62,388 nt of DNA from Lingula anatina (lineage: Eukaryota > Brachiopoda > Lingulata > Lingulida > Lingulidae). Numbering within the stretch: position 1 is the first letter of the stretch; the number at the start of each line of letters is the position of its first letter. The translations under genes were made by a program, and so were the position numbers. Location of the stretch: positions 93,510-155,897 of the forward strand of contig NW_019775920.1 of NCBI RefSeq assembly GCF_001039355.2. The letters run 5' to 3'. The notes under the pieces were generated by a model. The model was given only the letters and a program-made list of their open reading frames with translations. It did no database searches and had not been told where the DNA came from. Of this stretch, positions 47,525 through 56,235 are shown piece after piece.

Positions 47525-47660
47525 TTATTTCAATGGTAATCCCTGAAAATGTTTTTCCTCATCTGTTTCCGTGCATAGCTTATTCTTTCTGTTATGGCAT
47601 CATTCAGAATTGTCTCAGATGGAATAGGAAATCCATTTTTCTTACTCCAGGCTGTTACAT
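47525..47660 (-). other. Exon-like segment of unknown gene
   Basis: On the minus strand, an acceptor-like TATTTTGTCTAG is followed by ~44 codons (with FPIPSETILNDAITERISY) and a stop. It ends where Gypsy copy 2 begins. It may be the last exon of an unidentified gene or a transposon piece. Confidence 0.3.
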
Positions 47661-47794
47661 TATCTAGACAAAATAGAAAAAGGCAGAAATAAATTAAATA
47701 AGGGTAACATTTAAGAAATCATGAAAAAATGCTTTGGATTAAAGCATGTAATACTTGTAACGCATTCAGATTTAGATGTCATAACATCTGGGAT

Positions 47795-47999
47795 GATCCA
47801 ACTGATCTGTGGGGATTTTTACTAAAGTGCAATCAATGTAATCAGCTAAATTGTCTGACAGGCCTCCTCGAGCAACTAGGAGTAATTAAATTCCGTGTAC
47901 ACTTGACTTAATTACCCCTTACCTGGTCGAAGAGGCTGTTGGAAAATTAAGCTGATTAAATTGATTGCACTTTAGCAAGAATCACCCCATGGCTGGATC
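47795..47999. mobile_element. MITE within the YqaJ remnant
   Basis: Imperfect inverted repeat about 205 bp long. The arms start GATCCAACTGATCTG and, from the other end, GATCCAGCCATGG. They share the stretch CTAAAGTGCAATCAAT. No convincing target duplication. Confidence 0.6.
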
Positions 48000-48798
48000 A
48001 ACTCGGCTGGTATGTTGTCTGAATCTATTTTATTTTTGCGTGATATGCAGCTGTCCTTGAATTTCATAATAATATGGGTGTTTACTATCAAGGGTGAGAC
48101 CCTGGTTGCCTTCAAATAAGGGACAGTAACGTGAGATATATGTTTATCACAAGCCACATAGGGACATTTAACCTCAACAGCCACTTTCCCAGCCATAACC
48201 GAGGTGCCTAAATAAGGCCTTTCCAAGTCAACAATGATTCCATGTCTTGAGACCTTTTTCTCCAGTTTTCTGTTCATAAGCAGCCAACGCTTTATCTTCA
48301 TTGACAAGTCCATGCCTGATGGCAGAAACATGGGTCAAGTCCTTGGTCTCCATAAGAGAGGCTGCAAGTTTCTGAGGATTGCTTGTTTTGCAAATTGCAC
48401 TGAAATTTGATGATTGCTGTCTCTTTTTCTCTCTCAGCCAAGCTGGATTTCTTCTCTGTCCTTGAGTCCTCCTCTCAATATCAACTTGGGCATCTGGTGA
48501 AATGACTGTGATGTTTTCTTACTGAAGGAAGTTTTCTGAACCCATATTCTGTAGGTAATCATGGTCCAAGTCTACTGCAATAGGATTTGCAGGTGCATAC
48601 AGCTGCATTAGAGGGATTTGGACTTGATGTAATGCACCATAATTTACAGTCAGGTTCCTCACCCTACTATTGTGCTACTCATCAGTCTCCTCATCAAGTC
48701 CATACAGTGGGTCAAATATTATGTTGCTGATACCTGCAACCAAGTCTAGATCTTCAGCCTTTACTGGAGCACCAGTATACACCTTCCTGGGCCTATGG
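48000..48798 (-). pseudogene. YqaJ-like nuclease remnant (ISL2EU-type)
   Basis: In broken minus-strand frames: KVYTGAPVKAEDLDLVAG, then IERRTQGQRRNPAWLREK, then an LERPYLGTSVMAGK phrase and VEVKCPYVACDK. VE(V/I)KCP is the nuclease core of the YqaJ viral-recombinase family. Stops and frameshifts show it is dead. ISL2EU DNA transposons encode such a nuclease beside a DDE transposase, and a DDE remnant lies on the far side of the Gypsy insertion. The C-terminus is replaced by the MITE at 47795-47999. Confidence 0.7.
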
Positions 48799-48803
48799 AC
48801 TAT

Positions 48804-49198
48804 TGTTACGCCTTCGCGGCCGAGTGCCTTATGAAGGTACAAATAACAATGTACTTACTGGTGTCTCAGAGTATAAGCACAGAGAGAGAGTCAAGAACAC
48901 AAAGCCAAATAGCCCAAAGAGATCAGCACCAAGAGAAGAGACCGATTTATTTCACGTTACACCTTATATACAAGTTCAGATAGTACACGTTTTCCAATCA
49001 GAACCAACTATACAGTGAACAGTTTTANNNCGAAAATCGGTGCGCGCGCAGGATGTCATCCATAAAATTAAAAAAGTGTGGCCTAAGCTACCAATCACGG
49101 GAGAGATTCAAACTTGCACACCAGACAACACTTTACTTACAGAGACATCTACCGGTAGCAATATAAAATAATCTCATCTAACACACTACATCGTCACA
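48804..49198 (-). repeat. 3' LTR
   Basis: Matches the 5' LTR except around NNN at 49028-49030, after which ~53 bp of CpG-rich sequence are absent from the other LTR. Either a small insertion or an assembly artefact. Confidence 0.92.
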
Positions 49199-49212
49199 CT
49201 CTCCCCCCTTTT
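49199..49212 (-). promoter_or_regulatory. Polypurine tract
   Basis: On the minus strand AAAAGGGGGGAGAG directly precedes the 3' LTR, the position of plus-strand DNA priming. An identical tract occurs in copy 2 at 44579-44592. Confidence 0.85.
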
Positions 49213-49574
49213 GACGAACAAAACTCCCCCCTACTATTACAATATAAACAATTACTTTAAATTGTTAAACTAACAATTACTACAATTCAACAACTGAAAT
49301 CTTACTTTACATTTAAAATAAGCAAATAATGCAAATTAGTCATTATTGTTATGCCAAGATTCAACATTACACTTTAACACAAGCAAAGTCAATCAAGTCC
49401 ATATCTCAGCATAAATGTCCATCCTTAGGAATGCAAAACAAAGTTCTAAATCCATTATCACTTTAAATCAACTTTAAAGTAACTAAAGTGATTTTAACTC
49501 AAAGTTACTCAAAACAACATTATTAATGATAACAATGTCAATGTGAAATGTCAAATCATTATATAGTTCATTTT

Positions 49575-50285
49575 TCATCTATGTAGCAAAGTAAATTCCA
49601 TCCGCCGATACCAATGACTACTGAGTTCACGCTCCTCTGATGAAAGTTTTTGTAACAGATGATACAAAGTTTTCCAGTGAAACAAAGTCAACAAAGAATT
49701 CAGAATCTCAGTCTTAGGCTCCATACCATTTCCATAAATGTATATTTTCACAAAGTTAATGTCCTCCTTGGAACAGTTATCTGGCAACATCACTAGTCCT
49801 TCACTTTGAACGTAGTCCATCAGTTCCCATATATTTCTCATATTTAGTATCAATATCAGGAAATACAAAAATCCTTTCACCAACTGGATCCACAGTTTTT
49901 CCTCGAATTCACCAGTTCCACATAAATGAACATCACCATGACATTAACGTAAAAGCGAATTGTCCTTTTCCATTGATCTGCAATACCAGCACACCAATCC
50001 TGGAGTCATATACGACGGCAAATGAACAGATTTCACATGACGTCCAAGATGTCTACTCAAGTCAGCACTGGACACCAGACACAAACCACACTGAACTTCT
50101 TTCCTCCGTTTCTTCCTTCTGCAATTTGAGTGGGTAACTTCCTCCCCCTCTTCACCAATTAGGAGAGTAGGATCTTCCACCAGATAAGTGTCATCATAAT
50201 CCAGGACAAAACAAGCTTCATCTAGCATGTCTAAATCCATATCTGAAATAAACTTATACAATGGTTTATTTTCTTGAATGAACAT
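49575..50285 (-). pseudogene. Gypsy accessory finger ORF, broken by a stop (copy 1)
   Basis: Starts MFIQENKPLYKFISDMDLDM and carries the same CGLCLVSSADLSRHLGRH finger as copy 2. A lysine codon after DNSLLR has become TAA. The frame then continues open (WIQLVKGF to FTLLHR) to a natural end, about 230 residues if uninterrupted. Copy 1 thus shows the N-terminus lost in copy 2, and copy 2 shows the stop is a recent lesion. Confidence 0.65.
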
Positions 50286-50449
50286 ACATGATAATGATAT
50301 TTTCTTTCAAACGAATTTTAAAATTACATTACTAACATAGTATTACAGCATTGCCGCATTTACTATGTACACATTATTTACATAAACAAAGGTCATTCAA
50401 ATAAAGAAAAACAAAACTTAAATGACCAAATTTTCTGGTACAATTAAAC

Positions 50450-50590
50450 ACAAATGTCTATATTCTTTCTTTTCCCATTTGTAATATAACACATCATTCA
50501 AAAGAATCAATTGCTCTTTGCAATTCCACAATTCTTTCACAGCCATACTACACATTACAACTGACTCTTTCGGTTCATTTTCTAACCAAC
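50450..50590 (-). pseudogene. RNase H-integrase linker remnant (copy 1)
   Basis: Immediately after the reverse-transcriptase frame ends, another minus-strand frame reads WLENEPKES and DVLYYKWEKKEY. These phrases normally sit just before the integrase zinc finger. The RNase H domain between them has been deleted. Confidence 0.65.
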
Positions 50591-52336
50591 ACCTTCTCTA
50601 CTGAAAGACTTTTCTAAGAAGTCACATTTTGTTTGGAAAAGAAAACACTTCTTAGGCTTTAACTTCAAGTTGTAAGAACGCAATCTCTCCAAAACCTCTT
50701 TCAAATTCTTAAGATGATATTCAAAATTCTTTCCCAACACTGTGATATCATCCAGATACACTAACACTTTCTCCCAAGTCAAACCTCTCAATACTAACTG
50801 CATTGCTTTTGAAAAACTTGCAGGAGAATTGGTAAGTCCCATAGCCATTCTCTTATGCTCATACAGACCATATCTGGTGATAAAAGCAGTTTTGTTTCTA
50901 TCTTTCTCATCAATCTCAATTTGAAAATATCCTTGAGCCATATCAATCAAACTCAAAAATTGATTTCCAGCCAGACAATCTAAACAATCACCAATGTTTG
51001 GAATAGGATAAGAATCTTTGATAGTTTTCTTATTTAATTCCCTATAATCCACACACCATCTAACACTTCCATCTTTCTTTCTTATCAATACTGGTGGAGA
51101 AGCCCATTCAGAATTTGACGGCTGAATAACATCAGAAGCTAACAACTTTTCAAGCATCTTTCTCTCTTCTCCTTCCATTCCCAATGGAGTTCTATGCAAT
51201 TTCTGTTTCACAGGAGCTGCACTACCAGTGTTAATAGTATGCTTAACACCTTTCATGCACCCTAAATCAAGATCATGCTTTGCAAATACATCTTCATAAT
51301 CTCTCAAAGTTTCACACAATGCAACCATTTCATTTGAATCAATCTCCTCACTTGATCTTTCAAATAAATCTTGCAAATGTTCAGGCAAATCTCTTTTCAA
51401 ACTTCTCATCACTTCTTCTTTATCCATATTTTCATCTATTTTCAACTTCATTTCAGCTTTATTCACAGCAGACACCCTAGCTTTTCCATCTACATATTCT
51501 TTACATCTCACTTCAGAAGCAACTGTCTCAACTTCCTTAATAACACCTAACACACTACCTGCTTTCAAAACACCATTTCTTTCTCCATCATTCACTATCT
51601 CTATAGGAACAACAACATCACCTTTAACTAATGCACAAGATACCAACACTTGTCTATCAACACAAGGTTCTATCACATACTCTTTCTTTTTCTCTAACTC
51701 ATAATCTGTACAAACAGAAATTCTCATCACCGTCAATGGAGGAACTACTATTCTCTTTTTCGTTCTCACCATATTTTCACAAATTTCAACTTCTCTCTCT
51801 ATTTCATCAACACATCTCTCATCACTTTTAGCTTCTGTTTCACCATTCACTTTACTCAAATCAAAGTCACCTTCAACTTCTATGCTTCCTTGCACACATT
51901 TTTCTCCAATGATCAATGTTTGATCAACTAAATTCACCACACAATTTCTCTCCTTCAAAAACTTCAATCCCAACAACATATCAATTCCTTCTTGCAAATC
52001 TGCAACATACACATTTTCTTTATATTCTATCCCATCTATCTCAATACTCAAATTTTCTACTCTATGACCCATCATAAATGCATTTTTTCCAGCAAGCATT
52101 AATTTCAGAGTCTCACAAAACTCAGGCACACCCTGCAATTTACTATAAAATCTTTTATTTACAATAGTAAATTGAGCTGCCGTATCCACAACTGCTAATG
52201 TTTTCACACCACTTACACTAACAGGAATCACAAAATTTTCTCCCACTAAATCTCCAACATTCATCATTTTCACATTTCCACTATCCATAATCCGACCTTC
52301 AACATGAAGTAAGGGATCCGAAATCCGGTCGGTCAA
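50582..52336 (-). CDS. pol: Gypsy Pol: protease and truncated reverse transcriptase
   Basis: 584 residues. An aspartic protease active site, DTAAQF, lies at ~51. The reverse transcriptase occupies ~345-584, with RWCVDYRELNKKT, LIDMAQGYFQ (first catalytic Asp) and VLVYLDDI (catalytic Asp pair). The frame ends soon after FSREGVG, in the thumb region, where the deletion begins. The frame is -1 relative to gag and stays open across the gag stop, so expression by -1 frameshifting is likely. The printed start is a TTG and is not meant as a real initiator. Enzymatic capacity is doubtful without RNase H. Confidence 0.92.
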   Translation of the reverse strand: MTDRISDPLLHVEGRIMDSGNVKMMNVGDLVGENFVIPVSVSGVKTLAVVDTAAQFTIVNKRFYSKLQGVPEFCETLKLMLAGKNAFMMGHRVENLSIEIDGIEYKENVYVADLQEGIDMLLGLKFLKERNCVVNLVDQTLIIGEKCVQGSIEVEGDFDLSKVNGETEAKSDERCVDEIEREVEICENMVRTKKRIVVPPLTVMRISVCTDYELEKKKEYVIEPCVDRQVLVSCALVKGDVVVPIEIVNDGERNGVLKAGSVLGVIKEVETVASEVRCKEYVDGKARVSAVNKAEMKLKIDENMDKEEVMRSLKRDLPEHLQDLFERSSEEIDSNEMVALCETLRDYEDVFAKHDLDLGCMKGVKHTINTGSAAPVKQKLHRTPLGMEGEERKMLEKLLASDVIQPSNSEWASPPVLIRKKDGSVRWCVDYRELNKKTIKDSYPIPNIGDCLDCLAGNQFLSLIDMAQGYFQIEIDEKDRNKTAFITRYGLYEHKRMAMGLTNSPASFSKAMQLVLRGLTWEKVLVYLDDITVLGKNFEYHLKNLKEVLERLRSYNLKLKPKKCFLFQTKCDFLEKSFSREGVG

Positions 52337-52347
52337 TTCGTCCCGTT

Positions 52348-54330
52348 CTAGTTTACCGAATTTCTTGCACCGGGAGGAGGATTCTTTGGCATTTCTCTAT
52401 TTTGAGGGCAATTTGTTTGAATGTGACCTCTCTGTCCACATTTATGACAAATCAAAATAGAACTTGGGCTGGCATTTTTACTAACATTGGGATTAGGTGG
52501 ATGTTCTACAATTTCATTCTTACAATCCCTTTGAACATGACCTCTTTCTCCACATTTAAAACATTGTGGTGGACCCCCTCTACTTTGATTTACGTTTCCA
52601 TTCTGGGGTGATTTTACCATTCCACTAGGATTTCTTTGAGAATTTGACGGTGACACCCATGTGTCATTCATTCTTTTCATCTGATCACACATAGCAGACA
52701 TGGTTCTTTGCATATTGTAGAGTAATTGATTTCCACTTCCATTCTCCACACTCTGATCAGACATTCCAACTTGTCTAATATGCACATTTCTCCCACCTGT
52801 ACCATACACTGCTTTGAAGTTATTGTTTGCAACTTTCACAAACTCTAACGCTTCAAATAAATCTTTAGGCTCTTTATCCATAGCCAATTTTGCAGATTCT
52901 TTGTCACGACACCCTCTCAAAAATGAATCCACAGCTATTCCCTCACCACCTTCTGCATATCCCTCTCTAGATGCCATGAACACACGATGAGAAAAATCTT
53001 GTAAAGATTCACTTTCACCCTGTCTCATTGATTGAAGTGCTCTACGTGCTGATGAAGCAGACTCTTTCATACTAAAACGTTTTGACATCACTTCTTTCAA
53101 ACGTTTATATTTGCAGTTTCCAAATTCTACCGCATACTCAAGAGCTCTGTCTTCTAAACATTCAATCATTCTGCTAGTTTTTCTTTTATCATTCCAACCA
53201 TATCTTTCTGCCATTCCTTCAAACTTAAATACAAAAGCTTCCCAATTTTCTCTTCCATTTCCACTAAGACTAGGCATTTTATGAACAGGTTCTTTTTCTC
53301 TTTCAACTAAAGGAACTTTTTTCTGTTCAAATTCAGATTCACTTTCACTATCACTTTCACTCTCTTCTACTTCCAGTATTGGCTTTTTCACAGGGGTTTT
53401 CAAACTTTTCTTTTTACTACTTCTAGGTGCAGGTGTGGGTCTACTTTCAATATTTCTAGGAGTTGGCCTAGGAATTTTTTCTAAATCCTGTTGTAAATGC
53501 ATTCTTTCATACTGAGTTTGCAAATGATCATGACGCGCTGTCATTTCATCCAATTGCAATTTCAAATCCATTTTTTCAATTTCACACTTCTGCAAATTTT
53601 CTACTCGTTTTCTCAACAATTCATTCTGTGTTTCAACCTGTGTATGTAACATCATTTCTTTTGTGGAATACTCTCGACACTCTTCTTCCATTTCCATTTC
53701 TTTTTTCATCAACACTTGTTTAGTTTTTCCTAACTCACTCTGAATTTTCACATTTCTTTCTTTCAACATATCATTTTCAATTTTTAAATCACACTTCTCA
53801 CTCTCTAAACTATACTTTTCATTTTCCAAAGCATATTTTTCTTTTTCTAAAACACACTTTTCATTTTCCAACACAGATTTCTTATCTTCCAATTTTTTCA
53901 CTTTAGCATCATTCATCTCCAATTCACTTGATAAAAATTCTATCTTTTCTCCAGCCTCCTCAACCTCATCTCGAAGATTTGATATCATTTCATTTTGTAC
54001 CTTCACTCGCTCCATCAACTTTCTATACTTTTCTGCCCAATTCACACTCTCTTCCTTTTTCTCATCTCCAACTTTTGAACCTTCATCTTTTTCTTCCATT
54101 ACACCCAGAATCACATTACCCTTCTTTTCCCATTTCTGCCATTCTGCTACACTAATACCAGTAATTTCTTCCAAACCACTCAACAGCAATTTTCCTTTTT
54201 GATTTCTCAAAGACACCAATCTATGAGCTTTCACTGGACCAATTCCTTTCAAATTTTTCAATTCTGTCTCAGACGCTGTCTGCACATTCAACACAACACT
54301 ACTTTCTACATTACCCGACGCCATTTTCAC
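52348..54330 (-). CDS. gag: Gypsy Gag with helix-hairpin-helix and coiled coil
   Basis: 660 residues, intact. Residues ~14-68 resemble a ComEA-type helix-hairpin-helix (TASETELKNLKGIGPVKA, then LLSGLEEITGI). A highly charged coiled coil fills ~100-285. A basic Pro-rich linker and an acidic SESDSESESE stretch follow. The retrotransposon Gag fold is at ~358-510 (NWEAFVFKFEGMAERYGW; FSHRVFMASREGY). Two CCHC knuckles, CFKCGERGHVQRDC (~590) and CHKCGQRGHIQTNC (~628), bind RNA. Gag assembles the particle that packages element RNA. The N-terminal arrangement is unusual: most Gypsy Gags are shorter and lack a hairpin-helix domain. Confidence 0.93.
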   Translation of the reverse strand: MKMASGNVESSVVLNVQTASETELKNLKGIGPVKAHRLVSLRNQKGKLLLSGLEEITGISVAEWQKWEKKGNVILGVMEEKDEGSKVGDEKKEESVNWAEKYRKLMERVKVQNEMISNLRDEVEEAGEKIEFLSSELEMNDAKVKKLEDKKSVLENEKCVLEKEKYALENEKYSLESEKCDLKIENDMLKERNVKIQSELGKTKQVLMKKEMEMEEECREYSTKEMMLHTQVETQNELLRKRVENLQKCEIEKMDLKLQLDEMTARHDHLQTQYERMHLQQDLEKIPRPTPRNIESRPTPAPRSSKKKSLKTPVKKPILEVEESESDSESESEFEQKKVPLVEREKEPVHKMPSLSGNGRENWEAFVFKFEGMAERYGWNDKRKTSRMIECLEDRALEYAVEFGNCKYKRLKEVMSKRFSMKESASSARRALQSMRQGESESLQDFSHRVFMASREGYAEGGEGIAVDSFLRGCRDKESAKLAMDKEPKDLFEALEFVKVANNNFKAVYGTGGRNVHIRQVGMSDQSVENGSGNQLLYNMQRTMSAMCDQMKRMNDTWVSPSNSQRNPSGMVKSPQNGNVNQSRGGPPQCFKCGERGHVQRDCKNEIVEHPPNPNVSKNASPSSILICHKCGQRGHIQTNCPQNREMPKNPPPGARNSVN

Positions 54331-55275
54331 TTCCAGTTTCCCACAACCTATTACACAATTTTATTGATAATAGCAATGCAGCTGTGCCACAAAAACTACA
54401 CAATAAAATACTATTACCACTACCACACTTTACTGTTTGAAGAAAGTTTCAGCAAAAAGCCCCTACTAAACTTCACAGTAAATACAAACAAATTTCTCAC
54501 ACTATTCAACCTACTCACATGTACACCTATGATGAAACACTTTCAACACAGACGAACAAGGTAGAATAGTACTCTATCAATATATGCTATTGCAATATTG
54601 ATAAAAATATACAATAAACAATTCACACTCACTCCCTCATTCAGCAAGTCAGAGAAAAACACAAATTTGAAACCTTTATTTTAAATAAATGCTTTTCTTT
54701 GTAAATAAACTCACTAAATAATGTTCTGTATTCTAATTACAACATAAGACTCTACATGCACGGGCCTGTAATTACACGTGGTCTGTCCGACTACTACTCA
54801 GTACACGTGGTCTTTCCGACTACTACTCAGTACACGTGGTCCGCAATGTCTCCGCAGTTGTAGTATCACAACAGAAAATTAATACAAAATATCTCTAAAC
54901 TACTAAAATGAATTCTACTTTGACAATATTTACTGAATTGCCGTGAGTATCAGCCAACACTGAAAATGAAATATCACTGCAATATATTCCGACTAGTTCG
55001 CGTCTTGCAACAAGTCCCGACTAACACGTGTCACTATCTTTCCAACTCTCACTCAGTCATACACAAAGCTTTTCAAAAATTCTAATATCACTAATAACTA
55101 CTAAGTCTATCCTCTAACAACATAAGCTACTCAAATTCTATCCCGTAAATTGACAACGTTAGATATACTAATTGAAATCCGTCAATTTAACAACATATGC
55201 TACACAAATTCTATCCTCTAATAACGTTAGCTTCACAAAATTCTATCCTGTCAATTAATAAGCAACACAAACTCT
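54331..55275 (-). other. Gypsy 5' leader
   Basis: About 945 bp between the primer site and the gag start codon. It contains a short tandem repeat with CACGTGGTC phrases (about 54775-54845) and no long ORF. Packaging signals would be expected here. Confidence 0.6.
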
Positions 55276-55293
55276 ATCCTGTCGACTGCGCCA
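55276..55293 (-). promoter_or_regulatory. Primer-binding site, tRNA-Ser type
   Basis: Minus-strand TGGCGCAGTCGACAGGAT begins 2 bp after the 5' LTR. Its complement ends ...CGACTGCGCCA, matching the 3' end of invertebrate tRNA-Ser, the primer used by the 17.6/297 group of Gypsy elements. Confidence 0.82.
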
Positions 55294-55295
55294 AT

Positions 55296-55638
55296 TGTTA
55301 CGCCTTCGCGGCCGAGTGCCTTATGAAGGTACAAATAACAATGTACTTACTGGTGTCTCAGAGTATAAGCACAGAGAGAGAGTCAAGAACACAAAGCCAA
55401 ATAGCCCAAAGAGATCAGCACCAAGAGAAGAGACCGATTTATTTCACGTTACACCTTATATACAAGTTCAGATAGTACACGTTTTCCAATCAGAACCAAC
55501 TATACAGTGAACAGTTTTACCTATAAGCTACCAATCACGGGAGAGATTCAAACTTGCACACCAGACAACACTTTACTTACAGAGACATCTACCGGTAGCA
55601 ATATAAAATAATCTCATCTAACACACTACATCGTCACA
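55296..55638 (-). repeat. 5' LTR
   Basis: 343 bp, minus-strand TGTGACG...CGTAACA. A TATATAAG box (plus coordinates 55455-55462) lies shortly upstream of an AATAAA (55438-55443), giving a compact U3-R-U5 layout. Confidence 0.93.
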
Positions 55639-55747
55639 CTATCTGCAGTTTCTCCGTGCATACAGGCTCAATTAAAAGTTTTCCTCTTGGCGAAATCTTG
55701 TAAGGCATAAAAAGTGTCTAACAGGGCCAACTAGCCCAGCTTTCCTT

Positions 55748-55817
55748 TACTTTACTTATAGAGACATCCAGCTGTAGAAATATAAAACAATCTCAACTAA
55801 CACACTACATTGTCACA
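55748..55817 (-). repeat. Older, truncated LTR of a related element
   Basis: About 70 bp match the start of the Gypsy LTR with roughly 10-15% mismatch (minus strand TGTGACAATGTAGTGTG). It interrupts the DDE transposase remnant right after SYKNRN. Evidence of an earlier wave of the same family. Confidence 0.75.
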
Positions 55818-56235
55818 GTTTCTGTTTTTGTAGCTAGAGTATGTGACCTTTTGAGCTACAGGTTTCCCAGACTTTTATGTGCATTTCATCCCATCAATAA
55901 TTACTCTTGTATGGGGAAACTTCTTCTTAAAGTCTTTAGGCATGTAATATGACACTAATTCATGACTTGGCCAAGAAGCAATACGTGACCACTGTCTATA
56001 CATTATCCAAGTGACAAATGTGCAACTTACTATATACTCTGAACATCCAAATAAAAATGCAAGTTCAGAATTGGGCAAATGTCTTCCTAGTTTGATCAAA
56101 GTTATCAAAAACTGAATTTTAATACTGAGACTTGGTCATTTGCCCCAATACTGGTGTTTTGTGTTTTGTTTCAACTGGATGACATTTTTCCAACAGCCAG
56201 TAAAGGGTTTACTGCAGACTATTGTTATGAAGATC
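55818..56235 (-). pseudogene. DDE transposase remnant (DDE_4, ISL2EU-type)
   Basis: Broken minus-strand frames contain LPNSELAFLFGCSEYIVSC, WPSHELVSYYMPKDFKKKFP, RVIIDGMKCT, a stop, and then KPVAQKVTYSSYKNRN. These match the DDE_Tnp_4 nuclease fold, including the first catalytic Asp (IID) and the YSSYK motif. Frame changes lie near 56110 and 55875. The later catalytic residues are lost beyond the LTR fragment. Together with the YqaJ remnant it points to an ISL2EU element. Confidence 0.72.

Larger units (their letters stand above)
48804..55638 (-). mobile_element. Ty3/Gypsy LTR retrotransposon, internally deleted
   Basis: 6.8 kb on the minus strand in the order LTR, primer-binding site, gag, protease/RT, accessory ORF, polypurine tract, LTR. 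CTAT flanks both ends (48800-48803 and 55639-55642); a 5-bp ACTAT reading is also possible. LTRs begin TGTGACG and end CGTAACA. They are nearly identical outside a gap, so the insertion is young. RNase H and integrase are deleted, so this copy cannot be autonomous. It lies inside an older ISL2EU-like remnant. Confidence 0.93.

Noticed and set aside
48795-49018. Plus-strand frames repeated at 55197-55510
   Set aside because: They fall in the two LTRs and so appear twice; LTR shadows rather than genes.
53928-54564. Plus-strand frames opposite gag
   Set aside because: Leu/Ser/Pro-rich antisense of the Gag coiled coil.
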